Assembly (NCBI RefSeq): GCF_011806525.1
Contig: NZ_JAAVKI010000001.1
Location: forward strand, 310,001-374,000
DNA: 64,000 nt
Source: Thalassospira sp. HF15
Lineage (GTDB): Bacteria > Pseudomonadota > Alphaproteobacteria > Rhodospirillales > Thalassospiraceae
Reading direction: 5' to 3'
Position numbers and translations under genes: made by a program. How positions within the stretch are numbered: the first letter of the stretch is position 1; each line of letters begins with the position of its first letter. Positions 1-9,400 of the stretch are shown here, piece after piece. The notes beneath the pieces are model-generated. The model was not told the origin of the DNA and made no database searches. It saw nothing but the letters and a program-made list of their open reading frames with translations.

Positions 1-533
1 TTGCGCGTTCCATGCGTGACAGTTTTCCGATCCTGTTTGGCGAAGACCGTTGGCTGGATGCCAAGGACAGTTTCTATGGCCATTTCCAATCCATTCACCT
101 TCAAACGTTGAAACCGCTTGCCGGGGCACATGATCTGTTGTGTGCGTTGCGTGATAACGGGACCTATATTGGGGTTGTCAGCAACAAGAATGGTGATTTC
201 CTGCGCAAGGAAGCCGATCACCTTGAATGGACCCCGTTTTTTGGCAAGATCATCGGGGCAACGGATGCCGCCAAGGACAAACCCGCGCCCGATCCGGTCC
301 ATATGGCTATGGGCGACTCTTCGGCACCGCAATATGAGAATCTATGGTTTGTTGGCGATAGTGTGGTTGATATTCAGTGCGCGCGGAACGTTGGAGCGAC
401 TGCAATCCTGATCGGTGACGAAATAACCGGCCACAGTGACACGCAGAATTCCGCGACTCTCAGCCCTGATTGGCATTTCGCGGATTGTGACGCGCTTGTT
501 AGGGTTGTAAAAAGCTTCTCGAACGTCTTATAG
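1..533 (+). CDS. HAD-family hydrolase (phosphoglycolate phosphatase-like), 5' truncated
   Basis: The reading frame is already open at base 3, so the gene begins upstream of the window. The visible 170-odd residues contain HAD motif II (VVSNKN), the motif III lysine in KDKPAPDP, and motif IV (FVGDSVVD). The N-terminal nucleophile motif DxDxT is missing only because it lies outside the window. The family hydrolyses small phosphate esters in the cytoplasm; the closest general resemblance is to Gph/phosphoglycolate phosphatases, but the substrate cannot be read from this fragment. It lies about 120 bp upstream of hfq on the same strand. Confidence 0.8.
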   Translation, partial: ARSMRDSFPILFGEDRWLDAKDSFYGHFQSIHLQTLKPLAGAHDLLCALRDNGTYIGVVSNKNGDFLRKEADHLEWTPFFGKIIGATDAAKDKPAPDPVHMAMGDSSAPQYENLWFVGDSVVDIQCARNVGATAILIGDEITGHSDTQNSATLSPDWHFADCDALVRVVKSFSNVL

Positions 534-654
534 TTCATACAGGTCATTAAAAATGGGGCCGGAATCGTGACTGACCTGATCGTCGACGGTTCCACATTTT
601 CCTTGGCCGCCCGAAACCAAAAAAACGCTCATAAAAGAAGGCTAGGTCTAACCA

Positions 655-912
655 ATGGCGGAAAAATCACAAAATGTTCAGGACGTCTTTCTGAACTATT
701 GCCGTAAAAACAAAACGCCGGTTACCGTGTTTCTGGTCAACGGAGTCAAATTGCAGGGGATCATTACCTGGTTTGACAATTTCTCTGTTTTGCTGCGGCG
801 CGATGCTCATACCCAGCTCGTGTACAAACACGCGATTTCGACGGTAATGCCGACGACCCCGATCAAGCTGTTTGATCCGAGCCAGCCTGCGACGGAAGAA
901 GAAAATAGCTGA
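655..912 (+). CDS. hfq: RNA chaperone Hfq
   Basis: The 85-residue product has the Sm1 region ([22 protein letters not shown]) and the Sm2 signature ending [10 protein letters not shown], with the conserved Gln and Phe that bind RNA on the proximal face. The length is typical of alphaproteobacterial Hfq, which has a short acidic tail. Hfq forms a hexameric ring that pairs small RNAs with mRNAs. It is followed by hflX, the usual bacterial order, and the 3' end overlaps the earliest possible hflX start. The ATG follows an A/G-rich stretch (aaaagaagg) that is only a moderate Shine-Dalgarno sequence. Confidence 0.97.
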   Translation: MAEKSQNVQDVFLNYCRKNKTPVTVFLVNGVKLQGIITWFDNFSVLLRRDAHTQLVYKHAISTVMPTTPIKLFDPSQPATEEENS

Positions 913-2251
913 CGAGTCTCTGACTTCGGGGAGCGGCGATACGCCGGACTCTCCCCGGGTCCTGGTTTTCCATCCGGAACTAAAACGCGCAGACCCGACC
1001 GGGACTTGGCGCGACGCGTCTTCACGTCTGGAAGAAGCGGTCAGTTTGACGGGTGCGCTTGAATTTGAAGTGGTGGGCGCGGAAATCGTGCCCATTGCAA
1101 AGTTGCGGCCTTCCACACTGTTTGGCAAGGGCGTGACTGAACGGCTTGGCTTGCAGATCAAGGCCGAAGAAGCCGATATTGTCATGATCAACGGCATACT
1201 TACCCCGATCCAGCAACGTAATCTGGAACGGGAATGGAAATGCAAGGTCATCGACCGAACGGGCCTGATCCTTGAAATCTTTGCTGATCGTGCGCGGACC
1301 CGTGAAGGGCGCTTGCAGGTGCAGCTCGCACTGCTGAGTTATCAGCGATCACGCCTTGTCCGGACATGGACGCACCTTGAACGTCAACGAGGTGGCCGTG
1401 GCTTCCTTGCCGGTCCTGGTGAACGTCAGATCGAGATTGACCGACGTTTGATTGGAGACAAGCTTGCCAAGCTCCGCCGAGAGCTTGAGGAAGTCAAGCG
1501 CACCCGTGAACTGCATCGTGAGGCCCGTCGTCGTGTGCCGTACCCGATTGTGGCACTGGTGGGCTACACCAACGCTGGCAAGTCGACCCTGTTTAACCAG
1601 CTGACCGTGTCTGAAGTGTTTGCCGAGGACATGCTGTTTGCGACCCTGGACCCGACCATGCGTGGTCTTGTTCTGCCAAGTGGTCGCAAGGTTATTTTGT
1701 CTGATACGGTGGGCTTCGTATCCGACCTTCCGCATGATCTTGTCGCAGCTTTCCGCGCGACGCTTGAGGAAGTTCTGGAAGCAGATCTGATTGTTCATGT
1801 GCGCGATGCTTCTTCGCCCGAAACCGAAGAGCAGAAGCTTGATGTGCTTGAAGTCCTCAAAGAACTGGGGCTTCAGAAGGCCATTGACGGTGAAGAATTG
1901 GTCGAGGCGCTCAACAAGATCGATCAGCTTGAAGGAGACGACCTGCAGGCGGTGTTGGAATATGCGACGCGCCATGACAACACCATTGCGATTTCCGCCG
2001 TCAAAGGCACAAATTGTGACGCGTTGCTTGATCTGATCGAAGATCGCCTGACGGAAGATATGCCGATTTTCGAGCTTTGCGTACCTTATGCGGATGGAAA
2101 GTCACTCGCGCGGCTCTATGAGCAGGGTGAAGTACTTAAGCGCAATGAAGGTGCGGATGGTATTTCGGTACAGGTTCGTGTTGATACGACCCGTGTCGGC
2201 CGGTTCGAGGATTGGTGCGCCAAGGCCGGGCTTGATATTCATCTGGTGTGA
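872..2251 (+). CDS. hflX: Ribosome-associated GTPase HflX
   Basis: The 459-codon frame carries an HflX N-terminal domain (FHPELKR, then the FGKGVTERL and [14 protein letters not shown] region), the glycine-rich linker ([15 protein letters not shown]), and a GTPase domain: G1 GYTNAGKST at about residue 231, G3 DTVGF, G4 NKID and G5 ISAVKG. HflX binds the 50S subunit and rescues stalled ribosomes. The first in-frame initiator is TTG at 872, inside hfq. No ATG or GTG occurs before the conserved region, so the start is uncertain and a rarer codon closer to 920 is possible. The inositol-monophosphatase gene starts 14 bp after its stop, suggesting one operon. Confidence 0.93.
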   Translation: MIRASLRRKKKIADESLTSGSGDTPDSPRVLVFHPELKRADPTGTWRDASSRLEEAVSLTGALEFEVVGAEIVPIAKLRPSTLFGKGVTERLGLQIKAEEADIVMINGILTPIQQRNLEREWKCKVIDRTGLILEIFADRARTREGRLQVQLALLSYQRSRLVRTWTHLERQRGGRGFLAGPGERQIEIDRRLIGDKLAKLRRELEEVKRTRELHREARRRVPYPIVALVGYTNAGKSTLFNQLTVSEVFAEDMLFATLDPTMRGLVLPSGRKVILSDTVGFVSDLPHDLVAAFRATLEEVLEADLIVHVRDASSPETEEQKLDVLEVLKELGLQKAIDGEELVEALNKIDQLEGDDLQAVLEYATRHDNTIAISAVKGTNCDALLDLIEDRLTEDMPIFELCVPYADGKSLARLYEQGEVLKRNEGADGISVQVRVDTTRVGRFEDWCAKAGLDIHLV

Positions 2252-2265
2252 TAGGGAGAAAGCGC

Positions 2266-3093
2266 GTGGCGATCAAAGTCGATATGGACAAGGTCACCGA
2301 CATCATTCGGGAAGTGTCGGCTGCCGAGATTGCCCCACGTTTTGGCCAACTTGATGATGCGGATATCGACACCAAGACCCATGCGATGGATCTTGTGACG
2401 ATTGCCGATACCGAGGCGGAACGCGTTTTGACCCAACGCCTTACCGATCTGCTTCCCGGCAGTCGTGCCTTGGGTGAAGAGGCAGCCCATGAAGACCCGA
2501 CGCTTCAGAAGCGCATTTTTGCGGCCGACGATCCTTTCTGGATCATTGACCCGGTCGATGGCACCAAAAACTTTGCCCATCACAAACAACCATTTCGTTG
2601 CATGGTCGGACTTTATGCTGGCGGAGAAACCGTTGCGGCATGGATTGTCGATCCGATTGAAGGGGCGGCAACCGTTGCGGAGCTTGGGTCAGGGACGCGT
2701 TATAAGGATCAACCGGTTTCGGTCCGATCCAACATCACAAAGGCCGCAGATGCCAAGGGTTTTCTGATTTCATATGCCCGCGATCGCATCCGCAAGCATT
2801 ACGGTCATCTCGATTTCTTTGCTGATGTGGCGCATTACTCTTGCTGTGGTGCGGAGTATGAAGAAGTGGCGCGGGGAGCGTTTGATTTCTGTGCCTATCG
2901 CACACTCAAGCCCTGGGACCATGCACCTGGCACCTTATTGGCCAGAGAAGCCGGTGGGTATGCGCGCTATATCACGGCCAATACCGATAACGAATATAAC
3001 GCCAATGCCAAAGCAGCTGGTCTTTTGTGTGCGAGTTCCGAGGAACTCTGGGCCGAGATCAATGAAATCCTGATGCCGCTATTCCCCGCATAA
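2266..3093 (+). CDS. Inositol monophosphatase family protein
   Basis: This is a Mg2+-dependent sugar-phosphatase superfamily member. The metal-binding core is clear: LGEEAAHE supplies the first acidic ligands, WIIDPVDGTKNF is the DPxDGTxNF motif, and KPWDHAPG is the second conserved motif (WDxAxG). The start chosen is GTG at 2266, because AGGGAGAAA sits just upstream; the frame itself opens at 2248. Substrates in this family include inositol monophosphate, histidinol phosphate, fructose-1,6-bisphosphate and PAP. The sequence does not decide between them. It is likely cotranscribed with hflX. Confidence 0.85.
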   Translation: MAIKVDMDKVTDIIREVSAAEIAPRFGQLDDADIDTKTHAMDLVTIADTEAERVLTQRLTDLLPGSRALGEEAAHEDPTLQKRIFAADDPFWIIDPVDGTKNFAHHKQPFRCMVGLYAGGETVAAWIVDPIEGAATVAELGSGTRYKDQPVSVRSNITKAADAKGFLISYARDRIRKHYGHLDFFADVAHYSCCGAEYEEVARGAFDFCAYRTLKPWDHAPGTLLAREAGGYARYITANTDNEYNANAKAAGLLCASSEELWAEINEILMPLFPA

Positions 3094-3175
3094 GGGCAGT
3101 TGCAAGTCCGCAAGATTTGTCAAATCGACGCGTGCTAGCGTTTTCGAACTGCACAACAAACTGCACGAGAGAACG

Positions 3176-4045
3176 ATGAACAAATTGCATGCCCGGAAAT
3201 CCTACCAGGAACGTCTTGCACGGGTGCAGGGCTATATTCATGATCATCTTGATGAAGAACTTGATCTGAACAAGTTGGCGGAAATCGCCTGCATGTCGCC
3301 AACCCATTGGCATCGCATTTATCACGGTGTTTTTGGCGAGACCATCGCGGCAACGGTAAAGCGGGTCCGGCTTCATACCGCAGCTGGCATGTTGGCAAAC
3401 AGTGCAATTTCGATTGAAGATATCGGCAAACGCTGCGGGTATCCGAACCTGCAATCCTTTACGCGGATCTTTTCGGATTGTTATGGCATGCCGCCAGCGC
3501 GATATCGCAAGGAAGGCAGTCATGCGAAATTTCAGAACGCCCTTGAAGACCAGGGGGCTGTCATCATTGGGCCTTGGGATGTCGAAATTCGCAACGTACC
3601 CGAAATGCAACTTTTGACGATTGACCACCATGGGGCATTCATGCAGATCGGCGAGGCGTTTGATCGGTTGTTTGGGTGGCTGGCGGTGCGGGACCTGATC
3701 ACACCGGATGCAAGGTTGATCGGGGTTTATCACACAGATCCCGACAGCTACCGGGAAGAGGACCTGTTTTCCAAAGCAGGGGCATTGCTGTCCAACGCCA
3801 CGGCAATCGAGCTGGAAGCACCAGTAGAACGAACGACCGTGGCAGCTGGGCGATATGCCTGTCTGCACTACAAGGGCCCATATGCCGATATGAAGGCTGC
3901 CTATTTATGGCTTTTCGGTAAATGGTTGCCGCAGTCTGGCGAGGAAGCCCGCGAAGGACCGGTTTTTGAGGAATATCTCAATAATCCGCGCGAAGTGGCG
4001 CCAACTGAGCTCCTTACCGAAATCTATATGCCGCTGGAAAGCTAG
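3176..4045 (+). CDS. AraC-family regulator with GyrI-like effector domain
   Basis: The first 110 residues form an AraC-type double helix-turn-helix (LNKLAEIACMSPTHWHRIY, then IEDIGKRCGYPNLQSFTRIF). Residues from about 125 to the end resemble the GyrI/SoxS-like ligand-binding fold that binds hydrophobic or cationic drugs in Rob/BmrR relatives. The architecture (N-terminal HTH plus C-terminal GyrI) is that of multidrug or stress regulators. The ATG at 3176 is preceded by gagagaacg. No obvious target gene is adjacent; the downstream gene mazG is convergent. Confidence 0.88.
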   Translation: MNKLHARKSYQERLARVQGYIHDHLDEELDLNKLAEIACMSPTHWHRIYHGVFGETIAATVKRVRLHTAAGMLANSAISIEDIGKRCGYPNLQSFTRIFSDCYGMPPARYRKEGSHAKFQNALEDQGAVIIGPWDVEIRNVPEMQLLTIDHHGAFMQIGEAFDRLFGWLAVRDLITPDARLIGVYHTDPDSYREEDLFSKAGALLSNATAIELEAPVERTTVAAGRYACLHYKGPYADMKAAYLWLFGKWLPQSGEEAREGPVFEEYLNNPREVAPTELLTEIYMPLES

Positions 4046-4076
4046 GCCAAAAATCTTGAGCGGGGCAGATGTGCGA

Positions 4077-4901
4077 TCATACCTGACCGCGCTCTGTCTT
4101 TTTCGCCAGATTCCAAAGGTTATCCATTTCCGCGAGGTCTGAGTCAGCCGCCGTTCGGCCATCGCGGGCGAGTTCATCTTCGATAAAATGGAAGCGTTTG
4201 GTGAATTTGTGGTTGGCACCGCGAAGTGCCACTTCGGGGTCAACACCGATCTTGCGTGCCAGATTGGCCATAACAAACAGCATGTCGCCCAGCTCATCCT
4301 GCAAACGGGCCGGATCCGGATTTTCGGTCATTTCGGCTTTAAGTTCGTCGATTTCTTCGTGAAGTTTGTCAAAGACTTCATCGGTGGTCGGCCAGTCAAA
4401 CCCGACGCGGGCAGCGCGTTTGGTCAGTTTTTCTGCGCGCATAAGCGCGGGCAGGGCGCTTGCAACACCGTCAAGGGCGCTGTGGCGTTCATGGCCTTTG
4501 TCTTCGGCCTTTTGGGCACGTTCGGCGGCCTTGATCTTTTCCCATGTCTGATTGACGCCATCTGTAGTTGTCGCACCGCCATCACCAAATACATGCGGAT
4601 GGCGGCTCACCATTTTTGAAACAATGCTGTTGGCAACGTCTTCAAATTCGAAATGCCCGGCTTCCTTGGCCATCTGCGCGTGAAACACGACCTGCAAGAG
4701 CAAATCACCCAATTCATTGCAGAGTTCCGGCATGTCGTTGTCTGCAATGGCGTCTGCGACTTCGTAGGCTTCTTCGATGGTGTAGGGGGCAATGGTCGAG
4801 AAATCCTGTTCCAGATCCCACGGGCAGCCACCATCCGGGTTGCGCAGCTTTGCCATGACGTCGAGAAGTTCGTTGATGGCTTTGCTGTTATGCGTGGTCA
4901 T
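4077..4901 (-). CDS. mazG: Nucleoside triphosphate pyrophosphohydrolase MazG
   Basis: The 274-residue protein has the start of MazG (LRNPDGGCPWDLEQDF), then the first EExxE-type metal site (TIEEAYEVADAI, ELGDLLLQVVFHAQMA) and a second repeat near the C terminus (DELGDMLFVMANLAR). The length fits the two-domain full-length MazG. It hydrolyses NTPs to NMP and pyrophosphate as a house-cleaning enzyme and can affect (p)ppGpp levels. It sits downstream of the ectoine operon on the same strand, separated by a strong terminator, and converges with the AraC gene. Confidence 0.95.
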   Translation of the reverse strand: MTTHNSKAINELLDVMAKLRNPDGGCPWDLEQDFSTIAPYTIEEAYEVADAIADNDMPELCNELGDLLLQVVFHAQMAKEAGHFEFEDVANSIVSKMVSRHPHVFGDGGATTTDGVNQTWEKIKAAERAQKAEDKGHERHSALDGVASALPALMRAEKLTKRAARVGFDWPTTDEVFDKLHEEIDELKAEMTENPDPARLQDELGDMLFVMANLARKIGVDPEVALRGANHKFTKRFHFIEDELARDGRTAADSDLAEMDNLWNLAKKTERGQV

Positions 4902-4993
4902 GGTGGATGTCCTGTTTGGTTTGCCGGTTTTTGCCCGTCTTTAAGTCCTATCGCGCTGCACCACGACTGACAAGCCTATCATCACTGCAAAAC

Positions 4994-5034
4994 AAAACCC
5001 GCAAGGCCGATGTGGCGCTTGCGGGTTTTGCTGT
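4994..5034 (-). terminator. Rho-independent terminator of the ectoine operon
   Basis: A perfect 12-bp stem lies at 4994-5005 and 5018-5029 (right arm CTTGCGGGTTTT) around a 12-nt loop. Read on the minus strand it begins 26 nt after the ask_ect stop and ends in a T-rich run. The A/T tails on both sides mean it could also act on the plus strand, but no plus-strand gene approaches it. Confidence 0.9.
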
Positions 5035-5055
5035 GATGTTCGGATGCCCTTTGGC

Positions 5056-6561
5056 TTATGCAGCCTTAAGCTTTTCCGGTTTTGCGGTGCTTTCATCCTT
5101 GGTTTTCTTGGATGCGGCACTTTCTTCTTTTTTTCCTTCGACCAAACCGCGATGCAGGGCGACAATCGCCTTGTTGAAGTCGCCTTCGGCAACAACAAAC
5201 TGCAGATCAACACGGCGGCTCGGATAGTGGGATGCCACCAGGTCAACACCGGCATCATCCAGGATCGACACGGCACGGGCAAACAGGCCCGGCTGTTCGA
5301 TATTGGCACCGATGACCGAGACAATCGCGACCTTACGGGTCTGGACGGTTGCTTCGGGCTGGTTTGCCTCAATCTCGTCAACACAACGACGGATCTGTTT
5401 CAGCGGTGCTGCAACATAATGCGTGATCGTGTTGGCGTTCAGGTTCTTGGTGACAGTCGGCACCTTGTAACGTTTCAGAACGTTCAGGATCGCTTCTTCG
5501 CCACCTGGAACGCCAACCATATCCTGATTGAAGACTTCAATCTCGAACGCAGTCGGAACACCGGTGACGATTTCAACGCGGCTGTTTTCCGGCTCCCAAT
5601 GATCGTCAATCACCGTACCCGGATGTTCCGGTTCAAAGGTGTTGGCGATGCGCAGCGGAATGTCGTTCTGACGAAGACCCTTGGCTGCACGCGGGTGGAT
5701 GGCTTCCATGCCCATGTTCGAAAGCTGATCGGCCACGTCGTAGCTCGTGCGGCCAATCGGGCGCACAGCGTCTTCGCCGACAATGCGCGGATCGGCACTC
5801 GACAGGTGGAATTCCTTATGAATGATTGCTTCACGCGCCTGTGTCAGGCAGGCAATCCGCGAGAAGGTCACTTCACTGTAACCACGGCCATAGATGCTCA
5901 TCAGGCCTTCGCTGCACTGGGCATAACCCGTTGCAATCGCAAGCTGATTTGACAGATCAATGTCTTCGAACACCTTGTTGATGCGACCATCAAGGGTAGA
6001 GGCCTCTGGCTCGCGCCAGCCTGACAGGTCGGCGAATACGGCATTCACACCCTTTGCACGCAGCAGCAACATGGTGTTGTGCGCACTATGTGCTTCACCA
6101 ATGGCCGACAGCATTTCGCGTACGGTCAGAAGGTGTTTTTCAAGCTTGAAATGACCAAAGCTGCACAGACGATGAAGATCCATCAGGCAACTGCGCGTGC
6201 CTTCGATCCGTTCCTGAACAAAGGCATTGGCCAGCTTCAGTTCCGGTGCATCACCAAAGATTTCTTCGTTGATGGCACACATTTTCTCGGAAACTTTGGT
6301 CAGAGCATCGCCCCAGGCCCAATCGGTTTCCGATCCGGCGTAAAGCTGATAGACGCCTGCTTCACCGGTTTTCTTGTTTTCGAGCAGAAGGTCGGTAAAG
6401 CCGCCATATGCCGAAACGACAAAGACACGGTTGTAAAGCTCGTCTTCGCTGCGATTGCCGACCAGAATGTTGTCCATGACCGCATCAACCTGGGTCATCG
6501 ACGTACCACCGATCTTGTGAACGCTATGCCCAGCGTCCTTATTTTTCTGGGCTGAAAGCAT
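5056..6561 (-). CDS. ask_ect: Ectoine-specific aspartate kinase
   Basis: This aspartokinase begins with the KxGGTSM signature of Ask enzymes and ends with ACT-type regulatory repeats (VSVIGANIEQPGLFARAVSIL region). The frame opens at 6603, but the ATG at 6561 is preceded by AAAGGAGGCAAC and is the better start, giving 501 residues. Aspartate kinase makes L-aspartyl phosphate, the precursor of L-aspartate semialdehyde that EctB uses. Its place as the fourth gene of ectABC matches the Ask_Ect paralogue, considered less feedback-sensitive than the housekeeping enzyme. The tail is Lys/Ser/Ala-rich and low in complexity. Confidence 0.93.
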   Translation of the reverse strand: MLSAQKNKDAGHSVHKIGGTSMTQVDAVMDNILVGNRSEDELYNRVFVVSAYGGFTDLLLENKKTGEAGVYQLYAGSETDWAWGDALTKVSEKMCAINEEIFGDAPELKLANAFVQERIEGTRSCLMDLHRLCSFGHFKLEKHLLTVREMLSAIGEAHSAHNTMLLLRAKGVNAVFADLSGWREPEASTLDGRINKVFEDIDLSNQLAIATGYAQCSEGLMSIYGRGYSEVTFSRIACLTQAREAIIHKEFHLSSADPRIVGEDAVRPIGRTSYDVADQLSNMGMEAIHPRAAKGLRQNDIPLRIANTFEPEHPGTVIDDHWEPENSRVEIVTGVPTAFEIEVFNQDMVGVPGGEEAILNVLKRYKVPTVTKNLNANTITHYVAAPLKQIRRCVDEIEANQPEATVQTRKVAIVSVIGANIEQPGLFARAVSILDDAGVDLVASHYPSRRVDLQFVVAEGDFNKAIVALHRGLVEGKKEESAASKKTKDESTAKPEKLKAA

Positions 6562-6649
6562 GTTGCCTCCTTTGGGGGCGTTTCCTTTAAAAAATATGCT
6601 CAAGAGCGTTCGGGGCGTTTAGGAAGCTAGCGCCCCGAACAAAATTCTT

Positions 6650-7051
6650 TTAGCTGGCGAGAGATTCGCCATCGAGCGGGTAGACACCGTTCTCATCATG
6701 GACTTCGCGACCATTGAGTGGCGGGGTGAAGGCACAAGCGACAACCATGTCCTCGGTACCGCCGCGCAGATAGTGACGGTCGTGTTTGTCGAGGATGTAA
6801 ACCGTGCCCGGCTCGATCTTGTATTTCTTGCCGTCAGCGATGGTTTCCACTTCGCCATTACCCGAGATGCAGTAAACCGTCTCGAAATGGTTGGCGTAAC
6901 AGATTTCGGTTTCAGTACCGGCATAGATGGTGGTGATGTGGAATGAGAAGCCCATACCATCTTCGGCAAGCGACAGACGGGTGCTTTCCCAATTGTCCGA
7001 AACCACACGGCGACCGGACGCTTCACATTCTTTCAGAGTACGAACAATCAT
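6650..7051 (-). CDS. ectC: L-ectoine synthase
   Basis: EctC cyclises N-gamma-acetyl-diaminobutyrate to ectoine. The 133-residue product starts MIVRTLKE at 7051 (the frame extends to 7096) and is a small cupin. It contains the diagnostic segment with [16 protein letters not shown] and the [11 protein letters not shown] motif, including metal-binding Glu, Tyr and His positions. It lies 67 bp after ectB, separated by a stable hairpin, and 88 bp before ask_ect. Confidence 0.97.
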   Translation of the reverse strand: MIVRTLKECEASGRRVVSDNWESTRLSLAEDGMGFSFHITTIYAGTETEICYANHFETVYCISGNGEVETIADGKKYKIEPGTVYILDKHDRHYLRGGTEDMVVACAFTPPLNGREVHDENGVYPLDGESLAS

Positions 7052-7084
7052 TTTTAACTCTTTGATATAATTAAGTTGTGGGGC

Positions 7085-7110
7085 AGGGCGACGCATTGAT
7101 GCGTCGCCCT
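7085..7110 (-). other. Intercistronic hairpin between ectB and ectC
   Basis: A perfect 11-bp GC-rich stem (AGGGCGACGCA at 7085-7095, complement at 7100-7110) closes a 4-nt loop in the ectB-ectC gap. It lacks a following T-run on the minus strand, so it looks like a processing or mRNA-stability element, or a weak attenuator, and not a full terminator. Confidence 0.75.
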
Positions 7111-7118
7111 AACTTTTG

Positions 7119-8402
7119 TTACTCAGCGGCTGCTTTGGCCGGGGATACTTCCTTGCCCATGGCTTTGGCAGTTGCCAGTTCAAGGATGTCCAGGCCATGT
7201 GCCAAATCCTGCTTGGAGATGATCAAAGGCACAAGGCATTTAACAACTTCATCTTCCGGGCCACTGGTTTCAATCACAAGGTTATGCTTGAAGCACTCCT
7301 TGGTGACTTTCGATGCCAGCTCACCGCTTTCAAAGCTGATACCCTGCATAAGGCCGCGCCCCTTACGATAGATTTTGCCATCGCCATAGCGCTCGGCAAT
7401 CTCTTCCAGCCGGGAGCCAAGGAATTCGGCTTTGTCGCGTACATCCTTTGCAAAGCTGTCATCTGACCAGAAATGGTCAAGGGCAGCAGCAGCTGTCACG
7501 AACGCGTGGTTGTTACCACGGAAGGTGCCGTTATGTTCGCCCGGATGCCAGACATCGAACTCAGGCTTCATCAGAACCACGGCAAGCGGAAGACCATAAG
7601 CCGAAAGCGACTTCGACAGCGTGATCATGTCCGGCTTAATGCCGGCCGGTTCGAAGCTGAAGAACGTACCGGTACGGCCACACCCTGCCTGAATGTCATC
7701 AAGAATCAGAAGGATGTCGTGTTTCCGGCAAGTCTGTTCAAGTTTCTTGAGCCAGTCAAAGTCGGCAGCATTCAGGCCACCTTCACCCTGCACAGCTTCA
7801 ACAATCACGGCAGCGGGAAGGTCTACGCCGCTGGAGTTGTCCGACAGGAGGCGGTCAAGATAGTCGACGGTATCAACGCTATCACCCATATAACCATCGA
7901 ACGGAACAGCAACAGCGCCATCAAGGGATACGCCAGCAGCGCCACGATGGTGCTCGTTACCGGTAACCGCAAGCGAACCCAATGTGCAGCCATGGAAACC
8001 GTTGGTGAACGAAATCACGGTTTCACGACCTTTGACGCGACGCGCCACTTTCAGCGCGGCTTCAACGGCATTGGTGCCGGTCGGGCCGGTAAACTGAACC
8101 TTGTATTCCATGTTACGCGGCTTGAAGATTTTATCTTCGAGCGCTTCAAGGAAAGCAGCCTTGGCTTTGGTGTGCATATCCAGACCATGGGTCACGCCGT
8201 TTGATTTGATGTAATCAATCAGCTTTTCCTGCAGGACAGGATGGTTATGGCCATAGTTCAGGCTGCCGGCACCGGCAAGGAAGTCCAGATAACGGTTGTT
8301 GTTGTCGTCGGTCAGCCAGGCGCCTTCTGCCTTTTCAAAGGTTACGGGGAAGGAGCGTGCATAGCTCTGAACTTCCGATTCAAGGCGATCAAATACAGTC
8401 AT
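7119..8402 (-). CDS. ectB: Diaminobutyrate-2-oxoglutarate transaminase
   Basis: EctB transaminates L-aspartate semialdehyde to L-2,4-diaminobutyrate using glutamate. The protein is a class III PLP aminotransferase: [40 protein letters not shown] and the PLP lysine in [12 protein letters not shown] are all present. Start ATG at 8402 ([11 protein letters not shown]) gives 427 residues, the usual length; it is preceded by GAGGGAACC. It is the second gene of the ect operon. Confidence 0.97.
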   Translation of the reverse strand: MTVFDRLESEVQSYARSFPVTFEKAEGAWLTDDNNNRYLDFLAGAGSLNYGHNHPVLQEKLIDYIKSNGVTHGLDMHTKAKAAFLEALEDKIFKPRNMEYKVQFTGPTGTNAVEAALKVARRVKGRETVISFTNGFHGCTLGSLAVTGNEHHRGAAGVSLDGAVAVPFDGYMGDSVDTVDYLDRLLSDNSSGVDLPAAVIVEAVQGEGGLNAADFDWLKKLEQTCRKHDILLILDDIQAGCGRTGTFFSFEPAGIKPDMITLSKSLSAYGLPLAVVLMKPEFDVWHPGEHNGTFRGNNHAFVTAAAALDHFWSDDSFAKDVRDKAEFLGSRLEEIAERYGDGKIYRKGRGLMQGISFESGELASKVTKECFKHNLVIETSGPEDEVVKCLVPLIISKQDLAHGLDILELATAKAMGKEVSPAKAAAE

Positions 8403-8528
8403 GGTTCCCTCTTTCATATTGGGAAAAATCAAGTCCACATGTCATGCAAAACGTTCCGGCTTGCCGGATGTTCCAGAAATGTTCGAGCCATTTCGTGCAT
8501 GAAAAGTGGGGAAATTCGGTCAGCCGGA

Positions 8529-9077
8529 TCAGGCTGCAACGCGTTCGACGTCTTCGCGTTCAAATGGCCCGATCTGCCACAGAATTTCGCTGGCAGCGGC
8601 ACCTTCGAAGTGCGTTTCACGTTCGAACTGGACCTTGCGTTTGACTTCAGCGCCCAGTTCGCGTGCGACAGAACGGAACACGCCCTGCGATGGGGCGTTG
8701 GTCGACGTAATCGTCGTGTTCAACTGCGAGACATTATGGCAGGACGGACGATCCAGAATATCAAGGATCAGACGTTTCGCCAGACGCAGGCCACGAGCCT
8801 TGGGCGATACGGCGACCTGCCAGATGAAAAGCTGTTCAGGCTTGTCCGGAACGATGTAGCCCGAGACAAAACCAACGGCTTCGCCGTTGAGTTCAGCAAT
8901 CGCGCACGTGTCCGCAAAGTGCGAGCACTGCAGCAGATTGCAATACATCGAGTTCTCATCCAACGGCTTGCAGTCGGCGATAAGGGTGTTTACCGCAGCA
9001 CCGTCTGTTGCCTTGGGTTTACGGATAATCAGGTTGGCTTTCTGGCCGGTATTGCCGTTTGTGTTGGCAATTTTCAT
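8529..9077 (-). CDS. ectA: L-2,4-diaminobutyrate N-gamma-acetyltransferase
   Basis: EctA acetylates diaminobutyrate from acetyl-CoA. The product is a GNAT protein: it begins its conserved core at LIIRKPKATDGAAV, has the EctA segment MYCNLLQCSHFADTC, and the acetyl-CoA site QVAVSPKARGLRLAKRL. The ATG at 9077 gives 182 residues; an earlier in-frame start at 9113 is possible but would encode a poorly conserved extension. It is the first gene of the operon and is divergent from ectR. Confidence 0.96.
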   Translation of the reverse strand: MKIANTNGNTGQKANLIIRKPKATDGAAVNTLIADCKPLDENSMYCNLLQCSHFADTCAIAELNGEAVGFVSGYIVPDKPEQLFIWQVAVSPKARGLRLAKRLILDILDRPSCHNVSQLNTTITSTNAPSQGVFRSVARELGAEVKRKVQFERETHFEGAAASEILWQIGPFEREDVERVAA

Positions 9078-9128
9078 CGGTCTGCCTGTTCTGTTATTTC
9101 GATACACGATCATTTATGTCGCGAGAGA

Positions 9129-9157
9129 TATATAGAACACCGATATAAATGGATCAA
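9129..9157 (-). promoter_or_regulatory. Probable sigma70-type promoter of ectABC-ask
   Basis: On the minus strand TTGATC (9157-9152) and TATATA (9134-9129) are separated by exactly 17 bp, about 50 bp upstream of the ectA ATG. The match to a sigma70 -35/-10 pair is good. Confidence 0.7.
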
Positions 9158-9228
9158 CCCCCTATGTGTTACTTTACTGTGAAATGCCACAAATTGTTGA
9201 GAATAAACGAAAGAATGATTAATCGACC

Positions 9229-9312
9229 TTCGATGGGGATAATGTTCTTTCGATGAAATATTCTTTCCTTAAAGTGGCGAGTTTCGATGGAATAAATGAT
9301 CGAAATTCGATG
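9229..9312. promoter_or_regulatory. Four direct repeats TTCGATG in the ectA-ectR gap
   Basis: TTCGATG occurs at 9229-9235, 9249-9255, 9283-9289 and 9306-9312, mostly followed by an A/T-rich tail (GGGATAAT, AAATATT, GAATAAAT). The last copy is the right arm of the near-palindrome ATCGAAATTCGAT (9299-9311). The 323-bp gap holds no other gene. These could be binding sites for EctR or for an osmosensitive activator; their role is inferred only from repetition and position. Confidence 0.5.
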
Positions 9313-9400
9313 TAAAAACGTCTTAAAACGTTGCGAAGTCGCCGATGTGGGGCTAAAACAGCGTCTGCTACTGGAAACCTGACTTGCCCGGAACATAACC

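Noticed and set aside
5044..5952. A 302-codon plus-strand ORF
   Set aside because: It is the complement of ask_ect, which has the KxGGTSM kinase signature and a good ribosome-binding site.
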